From: Arctopsyche grandis
Taxonomy: Eukaryota; Arthropoda; Insecta; Trichoptera; Hydropsychidae
Direction of reading: 5' to 3'
Length of the DNA: 64,000 nt
Assembly: GCF_051622035.1 (NCBI RefSeq)
Contig: NC_135362.1
Coordinates: forward strand, 16,343,501 to 16,407,500
The notes beneath the pieces were generated by a model. It did no database searches. It saw only the letters and a list, made by a program, of their open reading frames with translations, and was not told where the DNA came from. Of this stretch, positions 21,878 through 36,300 are shown piece after piece. Made by a program: the position numbers and the translations under genes. Each line of letters opens with the position of its first letter. Within the stretch, counting starts at the first letter, position 1.

Positions 21878-22621
21878 TTAGTTTTTGCGCCGACTTGACT
21901 TTTGTATAAAACATCCTTTGAATGAATTCAATCGCACATCAATTTCGCCTTCCTCCAACTGAAATTGCAATAAAATATTAAATCAAAGTAATCGATTAAT
22001 GACTTATGTTCTATATTATGATTGAAACGAAGCAATGAAAATGAATTTAATCAAATCAATAATAGGTTGCTACATTGTTTATCTGTTGTTGCATTTAGTA
22101 TTAGTATTAATTTGTTATAAACCTGATCCATTTGATATATTTCACGGTAGCAGGCTGGTGAAATACACTCTCGTACACATCTTACAGCTGCTATTCCACT
22201 CGCTTGTGAACATAATCCACTCTGTTCACATGCAGATTCAAAGTCTCTAAACGTCATTTCCTATAAATTGTTTTATCTTATGAATAATATCTATATATTT
22301 TCTTACATGAATGCTTCTTAAAGTATACTCGATGATGAAATCATTTTCAAAATAGCTTTAATTGATATGTCATTTGAGAAATTTTGTATACATAATTGGT
22401 TTACAGCTTAAGAAAAATTAAATTGTTTGATTTGATGTATTTGAAATAGTAATATGTATTATGAAATAGTAATAGTAAAAAGATAACCTTACATATTTTA
22501 CTGTTTCTTTGTATTGGTATTCCGGAAAAGTGAAAACAACTGGAACTTTGTCTTTGTTTGCATTTGCAGTGTAAAAATAACATTGAAGAATAGAGATTAA
22601 AGTAATGTGAGATACTTTCAT
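21878..22621 (-). CDS. Small secreted cysteine-rich protein (DUF4787-like), 3 exons
   Basis: Exons on the minus strand: 22,493-22,621 (ATG at 22,619-22,621, 43 codons), 22,123-22,260 (46 codons) and 21,878-21,958 (26 codons plus TAA). All junctions are phase 0 with good GT-AG sites (TAT|GTAAGG; TTTATAG|GAA; ATTTCAG|TTG). The 115-residue product begins MKVSHITLISILQCYFYT, a likely signal peptide. The conserved part follows: ESACEQSGLC, CVRECISPACYREIY, then LEEGEIDVRLNSFKGC. The C-V-R-x-C-x-S-P-x-C-Y-x-E-x-Y ... L-E-E-G-E-I/V-D pattern is what I remember for the small eukaryotic DUF4787 family, whose function is unknown. The six cysteines in the last two exons suggest disulphides in the secretory pathway. 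The last exon is antisense to the 3' UTR of the neighbouring plus-strand gene. Confidence 0.85.
21969..21974 (+). promoter_or_regulatory. Poly(A) signal AATAAA of the plus-strand gene
   Basis: AATAAA 139 bases after the stop codon at 21,828-21,830. If used, the transcript would cover the whole last exon of the convergent minus-strand gene. Confidence 0.5.
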
Positions 22622-24360
22622 CTTAACGTATCGGTTGGAACTGACAGTAATGTCAGGAAGCTGAGGCACAACATTACAACCTATGTGTCTCAAATATTCT
22701 TATATTTTAAATACTCAATGAAGTGAGGTTTTTTTAATTCAAAGTTAGCTAAAATTGATATGTATCGATTATTAAATGTGGAGTTTTGTGTTGATTTTTT
22801 ATTTTATTTAGTAAGTACTGGCTAATGTTTTATTGTGGATATCTTGATGATCCTTGTAATTTTATTAAGAAAAGTTAAGATGAAACGATAAATGTATTTA
22901 TATTTTAAGAGCAGAATATTTGTTAATGTTAAAGGTTGAATTTTTTTATGTTCGTCTTAAGTACGTACATAGATTGTTTTATTTCTATGTGATTAATTTT
23001 TTTTGTATTTGTCTTATATACATTTCTGTGAAAGTTTGGAAGCCATGTGGTGATGAGTATTGATTTTTCAGGCGTTGGTAAAGCAGAAATCTACTTGTGC
23101 GACATGGGTTCAAATTCAAATGTAATAAATGAATACCAATCTTTGTTTAAATGTTTTATTTTTAAAATTACCGTAATTGCCCATAAACTTAATGGTGTAC
23201 ACAACATACAGGCGAAATGTGACATTTGACAATATACATTTATAAATTCACGAATAAACCATGCAAATACATTTTATATTATATATATGCAAAAATTTCA
23301 TAACATTTTATTTATATGATTAATAATAATATTATTTTGAAATTACAAGACACGCATTTGTTAAAACACAAACAATATTGTAATCAAATTCGTATCTACA
23401 TAAACTATAATGGGAAAACGAAAACATTCAATAATTATTACATCTATATTAAAAAAAAAAAAGTTACAGAGCAGTTAATAAAATGACGCTGCGTAACAGT
23501 GTGAATAATCTATACATAACAATGTGACTATATTTTTGTTGGATACTACATACATAAATACATAAGAATATATGGGCATATAAACTAGAAAATAATAAAA
23601 ATAAAATAAAACAACCCGTTATTGATAAAGTTTATGTAAAACAGTATACATACGTACATTTTTGAATTAATATATTTTAAAAGTCGAATGATTATCCGAT
23701 TAAAATTTGTTAAAATATAAACTAAAACTTTCTTTAAATAATTAATAATGCATACAATTATACAATTTAAAACTTTTATAATTATTTGTAACAACAAAAA
23801 AAAAAACAGGTAGGTGGGTAAGCAAAAACAATTTATTAAAACTGTAAAATTTGTATTGAAATTCAAACAATACAATTATTTAAGTGCAAATAAACGAAGC
23901 CCTATCACTGACAATAAGGGCTGGACAAAAAATAATTAACTATATGAAGAGAGCTTTCATATTGTTCGGATTCAGTAAAATCTAATCTAATGCGAATAAA
24001 TGGTTATCTTTTTATATTCACTAATAATACAACTTAAAGTTATTCAATAATAATGCTATTGTAAAGTCGGTATTATTTGGTAACACAAGTATTCAAACCT
24101 TATATGAAGAGAATACAGTAAAAAAGTATATAAATAAATTGAATAGAAGTTAAAATACAAAAAGGTAAAATGAAATTCAAAAGAAATCTACATATATTTA
24201 ACGCTAGTAAATATTATAATTTACAAATACAAAAAAAAAAACGAAAAAAAAAGTGAAACGTATTTTGCATATGTAAAATGCAAAAATAAAATGAAATTGC
24301 TTTGGTCAGATGTGTCCGTTCAGGTATGGGAAGGGGGATGATGGATGAATCTTTCGAATC
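22622..24360. other. Intergenic: promoter of the small gene and 3' UTR of outspread-like gene
   Basis: AT-rich DNA without exons. It must contain the start region of the 115-residue gene on its left and the 3' UTR of the large minus-strand gene on its right. Several minus-strand AATAAA candidates (TTTATT on plus) occur, so the exact end is not decided. Confidence 0.5.
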
Positions 24361-27300
24361 TCACAACTCGAAGCGTTTTTTGCGCTCTGCGACTATCCCG
24401 ACTAGGGGAGAGATGGAGGCACGCCCCGAAGATACAGAACAACGAGCAACACGTTGAAACCCACTCAATTCTGAAAATATTACCCACAAAAAATATATTA
24501 GAACAATATAAAAATGTTACGCCACAATACAAAAAAGAAAACTTTATTTGATTTATTATTAGTTCGAGTGAAAAATTTCATTCTCATTCATGACACATGA
24601 AGGATAAACATACATACAATTAGGATCAATATTTGAAAATAGAATTATCACAACGTAAAACAAATATGGATTGAATAATAAATAGTATATATTTTAATGA
24701 AATTTAGACCTATCAAATTGAGATTTTCGTTAAAATTAGTCTCACTTAAATGTATGTGTATTATGTTACGTGAATTAGAAAAGCGATATCTGTGAATAAT
24801 AATCTGACGAGCTGGCTTTTCGATTTATTTATATATTTTGCACCGATTTTAAAAGCATTGAATAAACATTTCACCTGGACTGGTGAGAGCCGGAGGTTTC
24901 TTGTGCTTTCTGTCTTTGCAAACTGGATTTTGGTTTTGCGAACTACAGATTTGGCCGGCTCCAAGGTCAGTTGATTGGGTCTGGTTTTCTATTATAAATG
25001 TAATTAAATAGATGTTTTAAAGGGAATACATTGAAATTATTATATTAAAAACAATTAACACAAAAAAAAACTTTTAAGTGTAAAAGGGGACACAAATTAA
25101 ATATTCTACGATGGTATAATTTTATAAGGTATGAATCACTAATTAATTAAAATATTTATATGGAAATAGATTTAAACATAAAGTTATAAACATTCACAGT
25201 TTTAGTTTGCATGCGATTAATAATATAAATAAGATGAAATCATCGAAGAACAAATTTTTTAATCAATAGTGTTAACATTTAGAAATTGCAATTAGTATAT
25301 GTACAGAAAATTATTATGAAAATAAGATAGAGTAAATATATTATTGATTAGTTAACACCAATGAATATGAAAGAAAAGTTACCTGCTGCTACGACCTTTT
25401 GACATGTCGAAGCGAGACGTCTGAAGTGATTCCGAAGTTCCTCAGTCCCTTGCCCATGCTATTAGTACAATAATACCAAGCGATATTTACATAATGATAT
25501 TTGAAAATGATATTATAATGAACGATTTACCCCTGATTGGCATGCATTCGGTTAATTCATTATATTATAAATAATGATAATGTTTTAAATACACATATTG
25601 TATGAGACGTTGTGTTAAGAATTTTTTCCCTTCAATATATCCAATGACTTTATATATAGTTTAAAGAAAATGCTAAGAAATAAAATAAAATATACCTATA
25701 TTTAAATTTGTACATTATAAATTCAAAACAAAATTGAAATCGCAGTTGTAAAAAAGAAGACCTCATACATACATGCATTATAGAGGAAAGAAGATTTTGT
25801 TGCAATTATTATAATATAACTTAGAGAAGATATTTCATTTAAGTATGCATTAGAAAAAATGATAAAATTGTGTGTTTATTGAACTTACAGGAGATGAACT
25901 GTTTAAGCTTCCGAGAGAATCTAAATTATCCACTTCGTTTAATTCCGGTATGTGCGCTCTGAGTTGTTTGTTCCTAAAATGTCATATCAATACAATAATT
26001 AATCATCAGCACATCTCGATGTTTCACAACGCCGAAGAATGAAATTTAAATAACCTGGCATCAAGTTGCATTTGAGCCTGTGTTAATTGTTGAGTCACTT
26101 TTGACAATTTCTCCTCGAGAGCAGCAGATTCGACGCATTTCACAGAATACTTCTCGGAAAGTGATAGAATCTCCTGCTTTATTTCTTCCATCTCTTCCCT
26201 ACAATTGAAAATATTGCGCTTATTAATACGTTTTGGTTTCAAACTTTATTTATTCTGAAGACGCACAATACATACTGATGTCTCGAATGCACTTGTCCTG
26301 CATCTGGATTTTGCAATGTTCTCGAGGTGAAATCTTTTTTGAACTTACTTACTTCCTTTTGTACTTCACTTTCGTGCGCTTTTCGCATTGCATCCAAAGC
26401 GGCCAAGGTCGCTTGAGTCTCTTCAGCTAACGCTTGCTCTTTATCAACCCTAAAAAAAAGTATAATATAAACGTTTAGTCCAGACTCTGTTAGATGTACC
26501 TTAGTATATTATTATGCCAAAACTTATCGTACCTGAGTTGATCTCTTTCCAATCTGTGTTTCTCTTCTAATTCTTGTATTACGCGTCGATGTGAACTTTC
26601 CATTGCAATGAGTCCCTTTTCGCATAGTGCTCTCAATTGTTCAATTTCTTTCTGGTATCGCTGACGTACAGTCTCCGATTGAGGATCATGTCCTACCGAC
26701 TTGTGATACATATCTTGCAACTGCTCTATTTGTTTATTATGTTCGACATCGAGAGCTTTGAGCTTCTTCTCCAGATTCCTGGCATGTTCTTTTAATTTTA
26801 ATTGCTCATGCTCCTGTTGAATTTGCCGATTTTGACATTCCAGTTGATGTTGTGCGATCTATAACAATTATTAATATGCATATATATCAATATGTATCCA
26901 AGCACATGATATACACGTGTGAATTGTTTAGTTTACAATACCTGTTGTTTGAGAGAATTAACTTCAGTTTCATTCTGTTTGTTAATGCGAAGGGATGTCC
27001 GATGTTGTTGCTGTAATGGTACTAAGAGGTCTTCGGCAGTACGCGCACGAGCTCTAGCGAGATCTCCGGTTCGTTTGCTTTCTACAATTCGTTCCTGTTC
27101 CGTTCGTAAAAGGTTCATAGTTTCTTCGTGGTCAGTTCGTAGCCTAAGTAAATAATAAGTATTGAAATCAAAATTTACTTAGAAATTAAAACAAAAAAAA
27201 AACAACAACAACAATATTTTAAAGATCATACCTATTCAAAGCGCTCTGCAATCTTAAGCACTGCTGACATGGTATGTGAGTAGATAACGCTTCAACGCTT

Positions 27301-30300
27301 TTCCTTAAAGAATCACAAAGTTCTAAGATGCCTTTAGCTTGAATACAATTCTGAGACTCTGATTGACTCACACTGTCCTCGTTGTTGATTTCATTGCCAC
27401 CCATTTGTATGTGAAGATGCTTTACAATAAGTTCGATTTGCTTCAAAGCATCGCTGATTTTCATCAAATCGTCTTTATTTTCCGAAAATTCTTCTGCAAA
27501 TAAAGCTCTGCACTCTTTGGAAAACTGCTGGAAGAGATAGATGAATTCTGCCTCTTGAGTTGGATCACTATCTAGGGAAGCTACAATGTTTTCAGATTCA
27601 GTCGTATTCTTCCATTTTTCTTGAACATTATTATCAAAGTTCATTTGATGTTCTATATCTGAATCTGGTTCGAATCCTCCGGTGCAAACGAATATCTTTG
27701 CGTCGATTAGAGCTTTATGAGCGATAACGTCGGCGAGTTCGTGCAACAATTGCTGACTATCAACGGCAGGCCTGCTTTCCTTCGACGGTGTTCTCATTGT
27801 TATCATGGAAAGACATTCTTGATAGCACGCCGATATGTCTGATATGGCTTCCTTCATCTCATGACTCAGCCGTTGATGGGTGACTTGGAACCAACGCTCC
27901 AATGCGGCCTGCTGACTTGCGATCAAAGTAAACCTGCATTTCTTTTCATTTTCCAATTGATTGTCGTAAAATTGGGAGCAACGCATCAATACGTGTGATA
28001 TTTCGGAATTGATCAATTCATTATTGACGACATCTCGAGCCTTCTGCCACGCTTCCTGTATTCTCAAATTTTCTAAATTGGCTCTACGTTGATCGAAATT
28101 TACACCCATCTCGGACTGGAAGTTGCGCGCCTCCATAATCAAAGCTTTGGTCAATTCAATGAGTTTTTCCGATTTGTATTGGTTCACACTGATCGTTAGT
28201 TCCTTTTGCGACGCTTTGAGATGTTCCAATTCCTTCATTTGCGATATGCTCTGCGACTGAGCCAGCGACTTATCCATCGGTAAATTATTTACAAAATTTA
28301 TTCTACTACTAAGAATCTTAGCTAAATAATCCATAGATGTCTTAAAGAGAGTTTGTTTTTTTGTTTGTAATCCATTTAACTTAGATTGTAACGAAACGAC
28401 CAATTGACTAGTTTCTTCAACCTCAGACTTCACTAATCTTTTTACAATTTCATTTCCGTTTGCATTCGCAATGGCATCGTTAATCCTTCCGATCAGAACT
28501 GCTTCGTATGCCAACTTTTCTGCTAAGAATTCCAAATTGCGTTTTTGATCAAGCTTACCAGTATCGAGTAAAGCGCACTTCTTCTCATTAATATCCAACA
28601 ATTTCAATCTTAACTGCTGTTCCAATTGAGATACGACGTTTAATACTGCATCATTTGAATATCCTTCATATATACTTTCAAACGGTAACACACATTTGTC
28701 CGTACACTCCTGAAGTGTTTTACTTACATCGGTAAGACAACGCTCGATTGATTTCAGACTGAAGGCTTTCCTATCTAGTACGGGCGACGGTGATCTACGA
28801 CTTCTAGCAGCTCTGATTGCACCTACTTGGCAAAGACATTCGTTTACTTTGTTCCTTGATAAAATTACAACGTTTTCTAGACTCTGTAATCGATCCAACA
28901 AATGCCTATGGGGAGCGTTCGATTGGCTGTCTGAGTTATCTGGATTTGTACCATCACTGATGGTTTGTATCAACGATTCACAAGATGTTGTCAAATCTTT
29001 CTTAGTTTCTAGTGCGTTTCCTACTTTGGTTTCTAGTGAGCTGAGTCTAATCAATAATTTCATTGGTTCAGAGCTGGTGGCACTATCTAAAGATTTTCGT
29101 CGTAATCTGGCAGACATTCTCTTTAGTGATTTACTGTCGGTGTCTTTATCTTTTGAGGGGGATTTTTCTTTTGTGGGAGATGCAGGCTTCGACGGAGGTT
29201 TAATAACTGGTGTTGCACCCAATGATACCTTGCCAGTTTCTAAAGTTGTAATTTTATTTTCCAATTCGGTCAATTTTTCTTCGACTTCCTTTCCTATAGA
29301 AAACGATTCTCTGCCTTTCAGGGATAAGCTTCTTCGTTTATCTCGGGCTTCGGATTTTTGAAGTTTGTGTTTTAGAGACCGGACTTGCTTATCGGACAGC
29401 AACAACTTTTGTGTAAGGTCTTGAATTCTCGCTGCCATCATTGAAACTTGTGATTCGTTATGATCTTCTCTGATTTTCATGTCATGTTTTAAGCTGAAAT
29501 TACTGACTTCTAATTCGTCATAGAGGCTATTCGAGTCTCGAAGTTCGCGTTTCATAGTTCGGATCTCTTGTATGGCTTTTTCAAATCTGCCCCGCAACTC
29601 GTCGTATTCATCGATTATCTGCTCTTTATTCATTGTTTCAATGTCCTGATCTAGATCAATGTTAGCAAGATCTCTCAATGATTCACAGCTTCGACCTTTG
29701 TTTCGACTTAGCGATAAACTGCTATTGCGTCCTCCAAGATCTTTTATTTTGAGATACAAATTATCGTTTTCCTCAGCGCTTCTAACCAGTTTATCGTTCA
29801 ATTGTGTCAATTCATTTTGCAACGATTGAATTGTTTCCTGTCCGTTAGCAAGTTGTCGTTTCAATAGCTCACACCGCTCCGTGGATTCCCTCAAAAAAGC
29901 TTCAGTTTCTGACAATTTTCGTTCCCATGAAACTTTATCTTGACTATATCGCTTCTTCAACACTTCCAAATTTTCAGCTTCTTTTGTCCGCCTATTCAGT
30001 TCATCCTCAGTTTTTTGCAAAGATGACAAAAGTTCATCGATCTTCTTTTCTTTGAGTACACTCTCGGATTTTATTTGGTTTAAACGCGTGAGCTCTTTTT
30101 CGAATAGATTAACATGATTTTGAGAAATTTTCAGTTGTTTTCTCAAGTCTTCGATTTCAATAGCCTGCTTGTCGATTGTAGATATGTACGACGATGATTT
30201 CACTGGTTTAATGAGATCATACTTCCTGCTTTTATCCTTATGAAGTTGTAACGGATCTAATATGTCTCTTAGAGAACGGTCTTGAAGGATTTCAGTCTCA

Positions 30301-33300
30301 TCGTTATCTGAAGGAATCGTTTCATCAGACTGGGGCGACGATGGCACGGAAGAGTGGTGCAAATTTCTAGATTTCACTTTATCTTTCACCCGTGAAATAG
30401 GATTTCGATTCAAAATAGGCGATGGTGGTAAGTGTGATATAGGATCACCCCAATCGACACTATCCCTACGACCACCCTCTGAAGCTGTCCTGTATTCATC
30501 ATCCGATGAGAACAATATTGAACGAGGCGTAATTGGAGTGACAGGTGTCATGGGCGACAATGGAACAATAGTTGAATCTGAACTGGGAGCAGAATCTTGC
30601 CTCTCTAAGGATAGCACTGGCTTTTCAGGGTACAATTTTTCAGGACAATCATTGGGCGAATCTGGTAAGCCGGCTGTATGTCTTATAGCCGACATCCAAT
30701 CTGTTCTGAAGCTTGCAGTCACTGCTGATAATACATACTGGCGATTATCCCATGTCTGAAACATTGCAAATCCAAAATGAGATTGGAAAAGTCTATATAT
30801 GTATGTATATATGTATACTGTTAGAATAATTAGAACTAAATAATAAGCAAAATATTGCATTAAAACTAGATTACAACTATGTCAAGAGTTATAATTATGT
30901 ATGTAGATATATTCTACATGGTAGATGGTTAATTTAGATTGTATATGATTGATAAATTGAATTGGATGTATGAAATTAACCTTGATTAAGAATCCGTGAG
31001 GTCGAGCACCGGGTGCTTCGGTGACGGCAGCTACTCCATTGAGATCTATGACTCCGTCCATAATCCCACAGTCTTCAGCACTAGGATCTCTGTAGTACAA
31101 CAGTGCTGCACCTCGAAGCACAAACCAATGACGAGCAGAACCAGCAGCAGTGGCTCGCTGGAGCCAACCTTTCCGCATTTTGAGCAGCTCCTCGGCTGGT
31201 AGTTCCACACGGGCTGCTGCACCACCGCCTCGTACGCACCCATCTGGGTCGCCACGCATCTGTACACACCAAACCGTTAGCAATATAAAATTACACACAA
31301 ATTAATTGCATACGATGAATTCGTTAGTTTTATTACATATTTGTCCGGCATGGTGCTGTCGACGTGGTCCGAAGTTACGGCTGGAGTGTCTTCTCTCGTC
31401 GGCAACTCGCAAGGTGGATCTCTGCTGATTGCGCTTCTGTCTCGAGGTCTGGTCAACGAAGCTGCAATGTCTTTCAATTTTTCCTCGCGCTTGCAATCCT
31501 GTTCGTACTCCTCGAGGAATATGCGATGGTGTACGGACTCGGAGGGATCTGTGAAACGAAAAAGCGTATCATTACAGGCAATTTTTTTTAAATCTGTCCA
31601 TAAATTGACACTCTTGATTTTCTCCAGGGTGTGTTTAGCATACCCTATAATTAAAGCTTATTTTGGGCGAAGAAAAAAGCGCGCTGTAAATTACGGACAA
31701 AATAAACGTATACCCAAACTTGCGGTTGAAAATGTTCTTGTTTTTGAGTTCGATGATGGATACTGCACTGCAGCTTTTTTACAAGTTTAACAACATTCTG
31801 ACTGCAAGTGAGTCTTTTATTTTATTTTTTTATTGAAAATATTTCACAATCGGCTTTCAAGTGTCTTAAAATAATAATGAAAATATATACAATGTATATT
31901 TTCCTCTTTATATTTATTACTGGAATCAGCGAGCTTGCGATTTTAAGATGGCACTTAACAAAGTGGAAGAAAATAAAATGTTTGCACTCCGTTTTACTGC
32001 CCTCTGCTGCAGAATGCAATTTGCACCAAATTGTTTCAGTCACACAATGTTGCACTGCTTGCATATTAGCCGAAAAGCACGAATACGCCATTAAATCTCA
32101 TGTTTTACTTTTTACGTTGCAGTTTAGTACATATCGCTGTTTGGAATACAAGTCTTTACATACGATTGTAACTTGTAAATATATGTATAAGTTCTTTATA
32201 CAGATACACGCTATAGTGAAAAGAAAATAAATTAATATAAATGCACCGATATAATGTGAATATAAGAATAACGAATGAAAGCTGTCGAAGAGTAAAAATA
32301 GCAATTTCAATGCGTAAGCTAGAAACGGTCAAAATGTAAGTGATCGAATCTAGGATTGTGGGCAGATACCGGTACCAGGACATATGCGTGAAAGTTGACC
32401 GCTTTGATTACGCGTAAAACTTGGTCAAAAGTAACTCATATTATTCGTAAAAATTATAGGCAAAAAATAATAAACTTTCTATTTTTTTTCCGCGTTGATA
32501 AAGTTGAAAAGACCTGTCAAAGTGGAAATTCGTACGTTTGAATTATTTAAAAGCCGGTTGCGCGGGTTATGTATGTGTACGATGGACTGGCGATAATTTC
32601 GTATGCAAAATTTACCTCTACACATATGTATACATCCTATACACCCACCTACATATATCAAATAAATCGAAATTTTATCATAAAAATTAAAATATAAATT
32701 CTTGATTTATGGCGATAAAAAGCACACGTCGTGGGAATTTTTCGCGTGTCAATTAACACATCATAATCACTTAAGTACAAAAACTACTGCAAACGAATAA
32801 AAGCTAAAGCTGGAAAAAAAAATTCCACGAAAAATAGACTGGATACAACATGAATTACAAAATAATACAATGCAAGGAAAAGATGAAATCGCACATCACT
32901 ATATATATGTACATATGTACCAGTGGCGTGCCGTAGAAATCTCCCTGTTTACATCGCACAGCCTTACTTATCTGTGCGTTAACAGGATATAAGGGGACTC
33001 GGTATGACGTCACCTAGTTCCCTTGTATCCTATTCGCGCACACGTAAGTAAAGCTGAGCGACAAAAACAGTGAGATTTCGACGAAACGCCACTGGAATGT
33101 ACATAAAGATGTAAAAAAAATGATTATTCTAAAATAATATCTGATTTTTCTGTTACTAAAACAAGAAAAGCTTTTTTTTAATAATTTTTCTAAAAAAATA
33201 AATATTTAATAAAAAATATAAACTTTTTTATATTCAAAATAATAAAAAAATGCAATTAGAATGAAGCATTTGTAAGGAATCATCAAGTTTGTTTTTGAAA

Positions 33301-36300
33301 AGGTAAAGGTAACTAGAAGTTACTAATCCAAATTGTAGCCACTTTATTTGAAAAGAATCTCTTATTTATTTCTTACTTGTTCTCTCTTCAGGTCGTTTTG
33401 GTATCTTATTTTCTTATAAGAAATATATTTTTGACGTCTTGAAATTATGACCTCTTAGTTGAATGTTTTTGATAAAAATAGGAGGTGAATGGTGGTTTTA
33501 GGAGGTGAATCATAAGAAAATTTTAGTGATTTTTTTATACGTTTGTGAACTTCGATTAATCGCCTCTCATTCTCCTCGTCTCCAATGAGGAGAGATTATT
33601 TCTTTTCAATCTCAGATCGTATGAAAGTGACTCAAGTTCGGAAGGCAAAATGTGTTCCAATTTTTACATAAATACATACATATATGTATAGAAATATAAA
33701 CAGAATATTTGGAAACCGGAACTTGGTGAAGTATTTCGAATTCAAAGAATTGACTTTCGAGAAGTCGGATGCTTCCCATTATAAATAAATTGATTTTGAG
33801 TTACATTTTTAGTATGAGTTTACATACCTAAATACATATATGTATGTCCATTCGGAGATGGGCATGGTTTGAACTTTACGTAGACAGAGCCAACGTGTCA
33901 GTAATGAGCTTTAGCGTCGGCAAAGTGGCGCGACCGCAGATAATCTCAAATATATTGAACGACTTCGATGGGGAGCGATTTAATTAAACATAAATAATTT
34001 CGCGCGTATTTTCTCCTGCACTTGCACAAGTGCATAGGCACACACACACAGTGTCGGAACAAGGAGATATGCATACATAATTTTTACAGCGTCGCATGCG
34101 CGGTTATGGCCGCACAAAACAAGGTCGTAAACCGCTAGTAAAACCTGTTAAAAACTTTTTTAGAGTTTGCTCGTTATCGCTAGAGCTCGCGACGCGATGC
34201 GAATATGCAATTTGCAACGTACCAAAGTCGCTGAATTCACTCGCAATCTCGAACAATTAACACACCGAGCGTTCGGCGATCGATCAACACTGGAGTGATA
34301 CGATAAGCAATCACATTGCGAAAAAATAAAAGCGATAATATCGATGCACGCCCCTTGAAATGGTTGCACATGGTCAGTTACGAGGATCGTAACACAATTT
34401 AGACGTCAATTGTATAACATGAAAAAAAATTATGTGGTTATACCGAAGTGTGTTAAAATTTTATGGCCCAATAACACCACGCAAAGGTCCAGGGTGAATT
34501 GGAAAGTGGAAAACTGCATACATACATATGTACAAACACGTATCGAATCTTCAAAATCTTGACTAAGTTTTGTTTGTTATTTAATCTTTTTAAGTTTCCT
34601 TGTTTCCTTGTATGTTTATTTTATTTTATTTTTATTTATACCAAGAAGACCTAACAGGTAATCCCAATGCACCTTTCTATACTAGTATTATACAAAGTAA
34701 ATATCAATTAACATCCAGAGAGACATTTATGGTCAAATTTGTAAATTTGCGGCATTTTATACAATTTAGCGAAATTCGAGATTGCTGAAAACTCGAGATT
34801 CTGCGAGAAAATGGACAAGGTTGCTAATTTGTTGGAACTGTTTCAATGAAAATCAGATAAATTGGCAAACTCTGGAATTAAACGATCGAGCTGGAGTCAT
34901 AAATCCAAGGTCTGGCCAGCAAAAACCAGTGGGATTTGAGCCCGTGATTTGAACCACTCTGCTCAAAGCACTATATGCTAACCATTAGTCTATTCTGCTG
35001 GTTATGATAGGTTACCTTAAATCGACACTATGGTTAACACGTGAATTCCAGGCGCCCTCCCACAAAATATTTTAAGGCCCCCCCCCCCCCTTCCATATAT
35101 TCATATTATTTCCTTACAGCAAAATAACTTTAATTAATAATTCATACCTTTTTTACGTAGAAAAACTTTTTTCTGGACTCATTGGCAAACACGACTTTTT
35201 TGTTAAAATTTAATACTAATCATTGCTAATACTTTAAGACGATGTTGTGACATAGTTGACCTTAAGTAATTTTTAATAAGTTTCAACTTGTAAACGAGCG
35301 CTCCGTAGTGGCTACAGTTACCGGAAGCGTGAGGAACAAGATGATTTAAATGACGAATTTAAATTATAAAAATTACAAATGAAGAGCTTTGCCAAATTAT
35401 GAACACGTTGATCTTCTTTATTTTTACAAGGTTTATTTTCTTTTAAGCACGAACGGAAATCAAGTATCTGATCAGGCAATGATTTGTCAAAATCATTGAC
35501 ATATTAGTTGGCTAGAGACATAGCTTCACGATATACATATGTACATATACATATGTAAATCGTCATCTGATAATTGTTTTGCAGGAAAGCGAACTTTGAA
35601 ACAATGTTTAAATAACGTGATACGAACCTTCATTTGCACTTAGGTTACGTTTAGTGCCGCATTAAAAATTGTTCAAAATTTCTTTTAATGGATCCTGGAA
35701 TCGTATATCATGACTAAGTTCATCGAAATGCTTTTAAATTCAATTTTGGCTTCAACCCTAATATTGTTGAAATTGTTACGAATCCTTCAAATTTATTTCT
35801 AAAATTACTGATCTCGCAATATGCATCAGTTCTCAGTCTAATCATAGACTGAGCACTGATATCATCAGCGTTTTTAGATTGAAGGAACTTTGAAACAAAG
35901 TTGATAAACCGAAGACGGTCGATTTGGATTTTTAAAACCACCCAGAACTTGCTAGTAGCGATAGACATACTCGGTATCATCGAAAATATTGAATACATTT
36001 TTCGATTCCAGTCGGGATTTGAATCCACGACTTTTATTTAGCTATGTGGTTAGAAGTTGAACTCAAAGACTAGCTATGTATGTACATACATATGTATGTA
36101 TGTATGTTCTGCAATTGGATCACTAAAAGTTTATTCGATGGTAGTACATATGTAAGTGTATATGTATATCAGACTCATGTATTTGTTTGAATTGAGTCTG
36201 CTATAAAAAAGTCAAATAAAAGTAAGTCATTCAAATGCAATAAGCATACTATTTAATACATTGGTTGAAATTGATAGGCGAAAGCTCTAGGATTGATTGA

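Noticed and set aside
24761..24964. 67-codon minus-strand frame ([12 protein letters not shown]...) as the C-terminus of the outspread-like protein
   Set aside because: That frame does not match the one-base carry from the previous exon, and an internal donor CCAG|GTGAAA in the alternative frame leads in phase to the exon at 24,361-24,470.
28849..29361. 170-codon plus-strand open frame
   Set aside because: Antisense shadow of the large coiled-coil exon of the outspread-like gene.
31341..31790. 149-codon plus-strand open frame
   Set aside because: Its first half is antisense to a confirmed coding exon (31,337-31,548); the rest shows no family resemblance.
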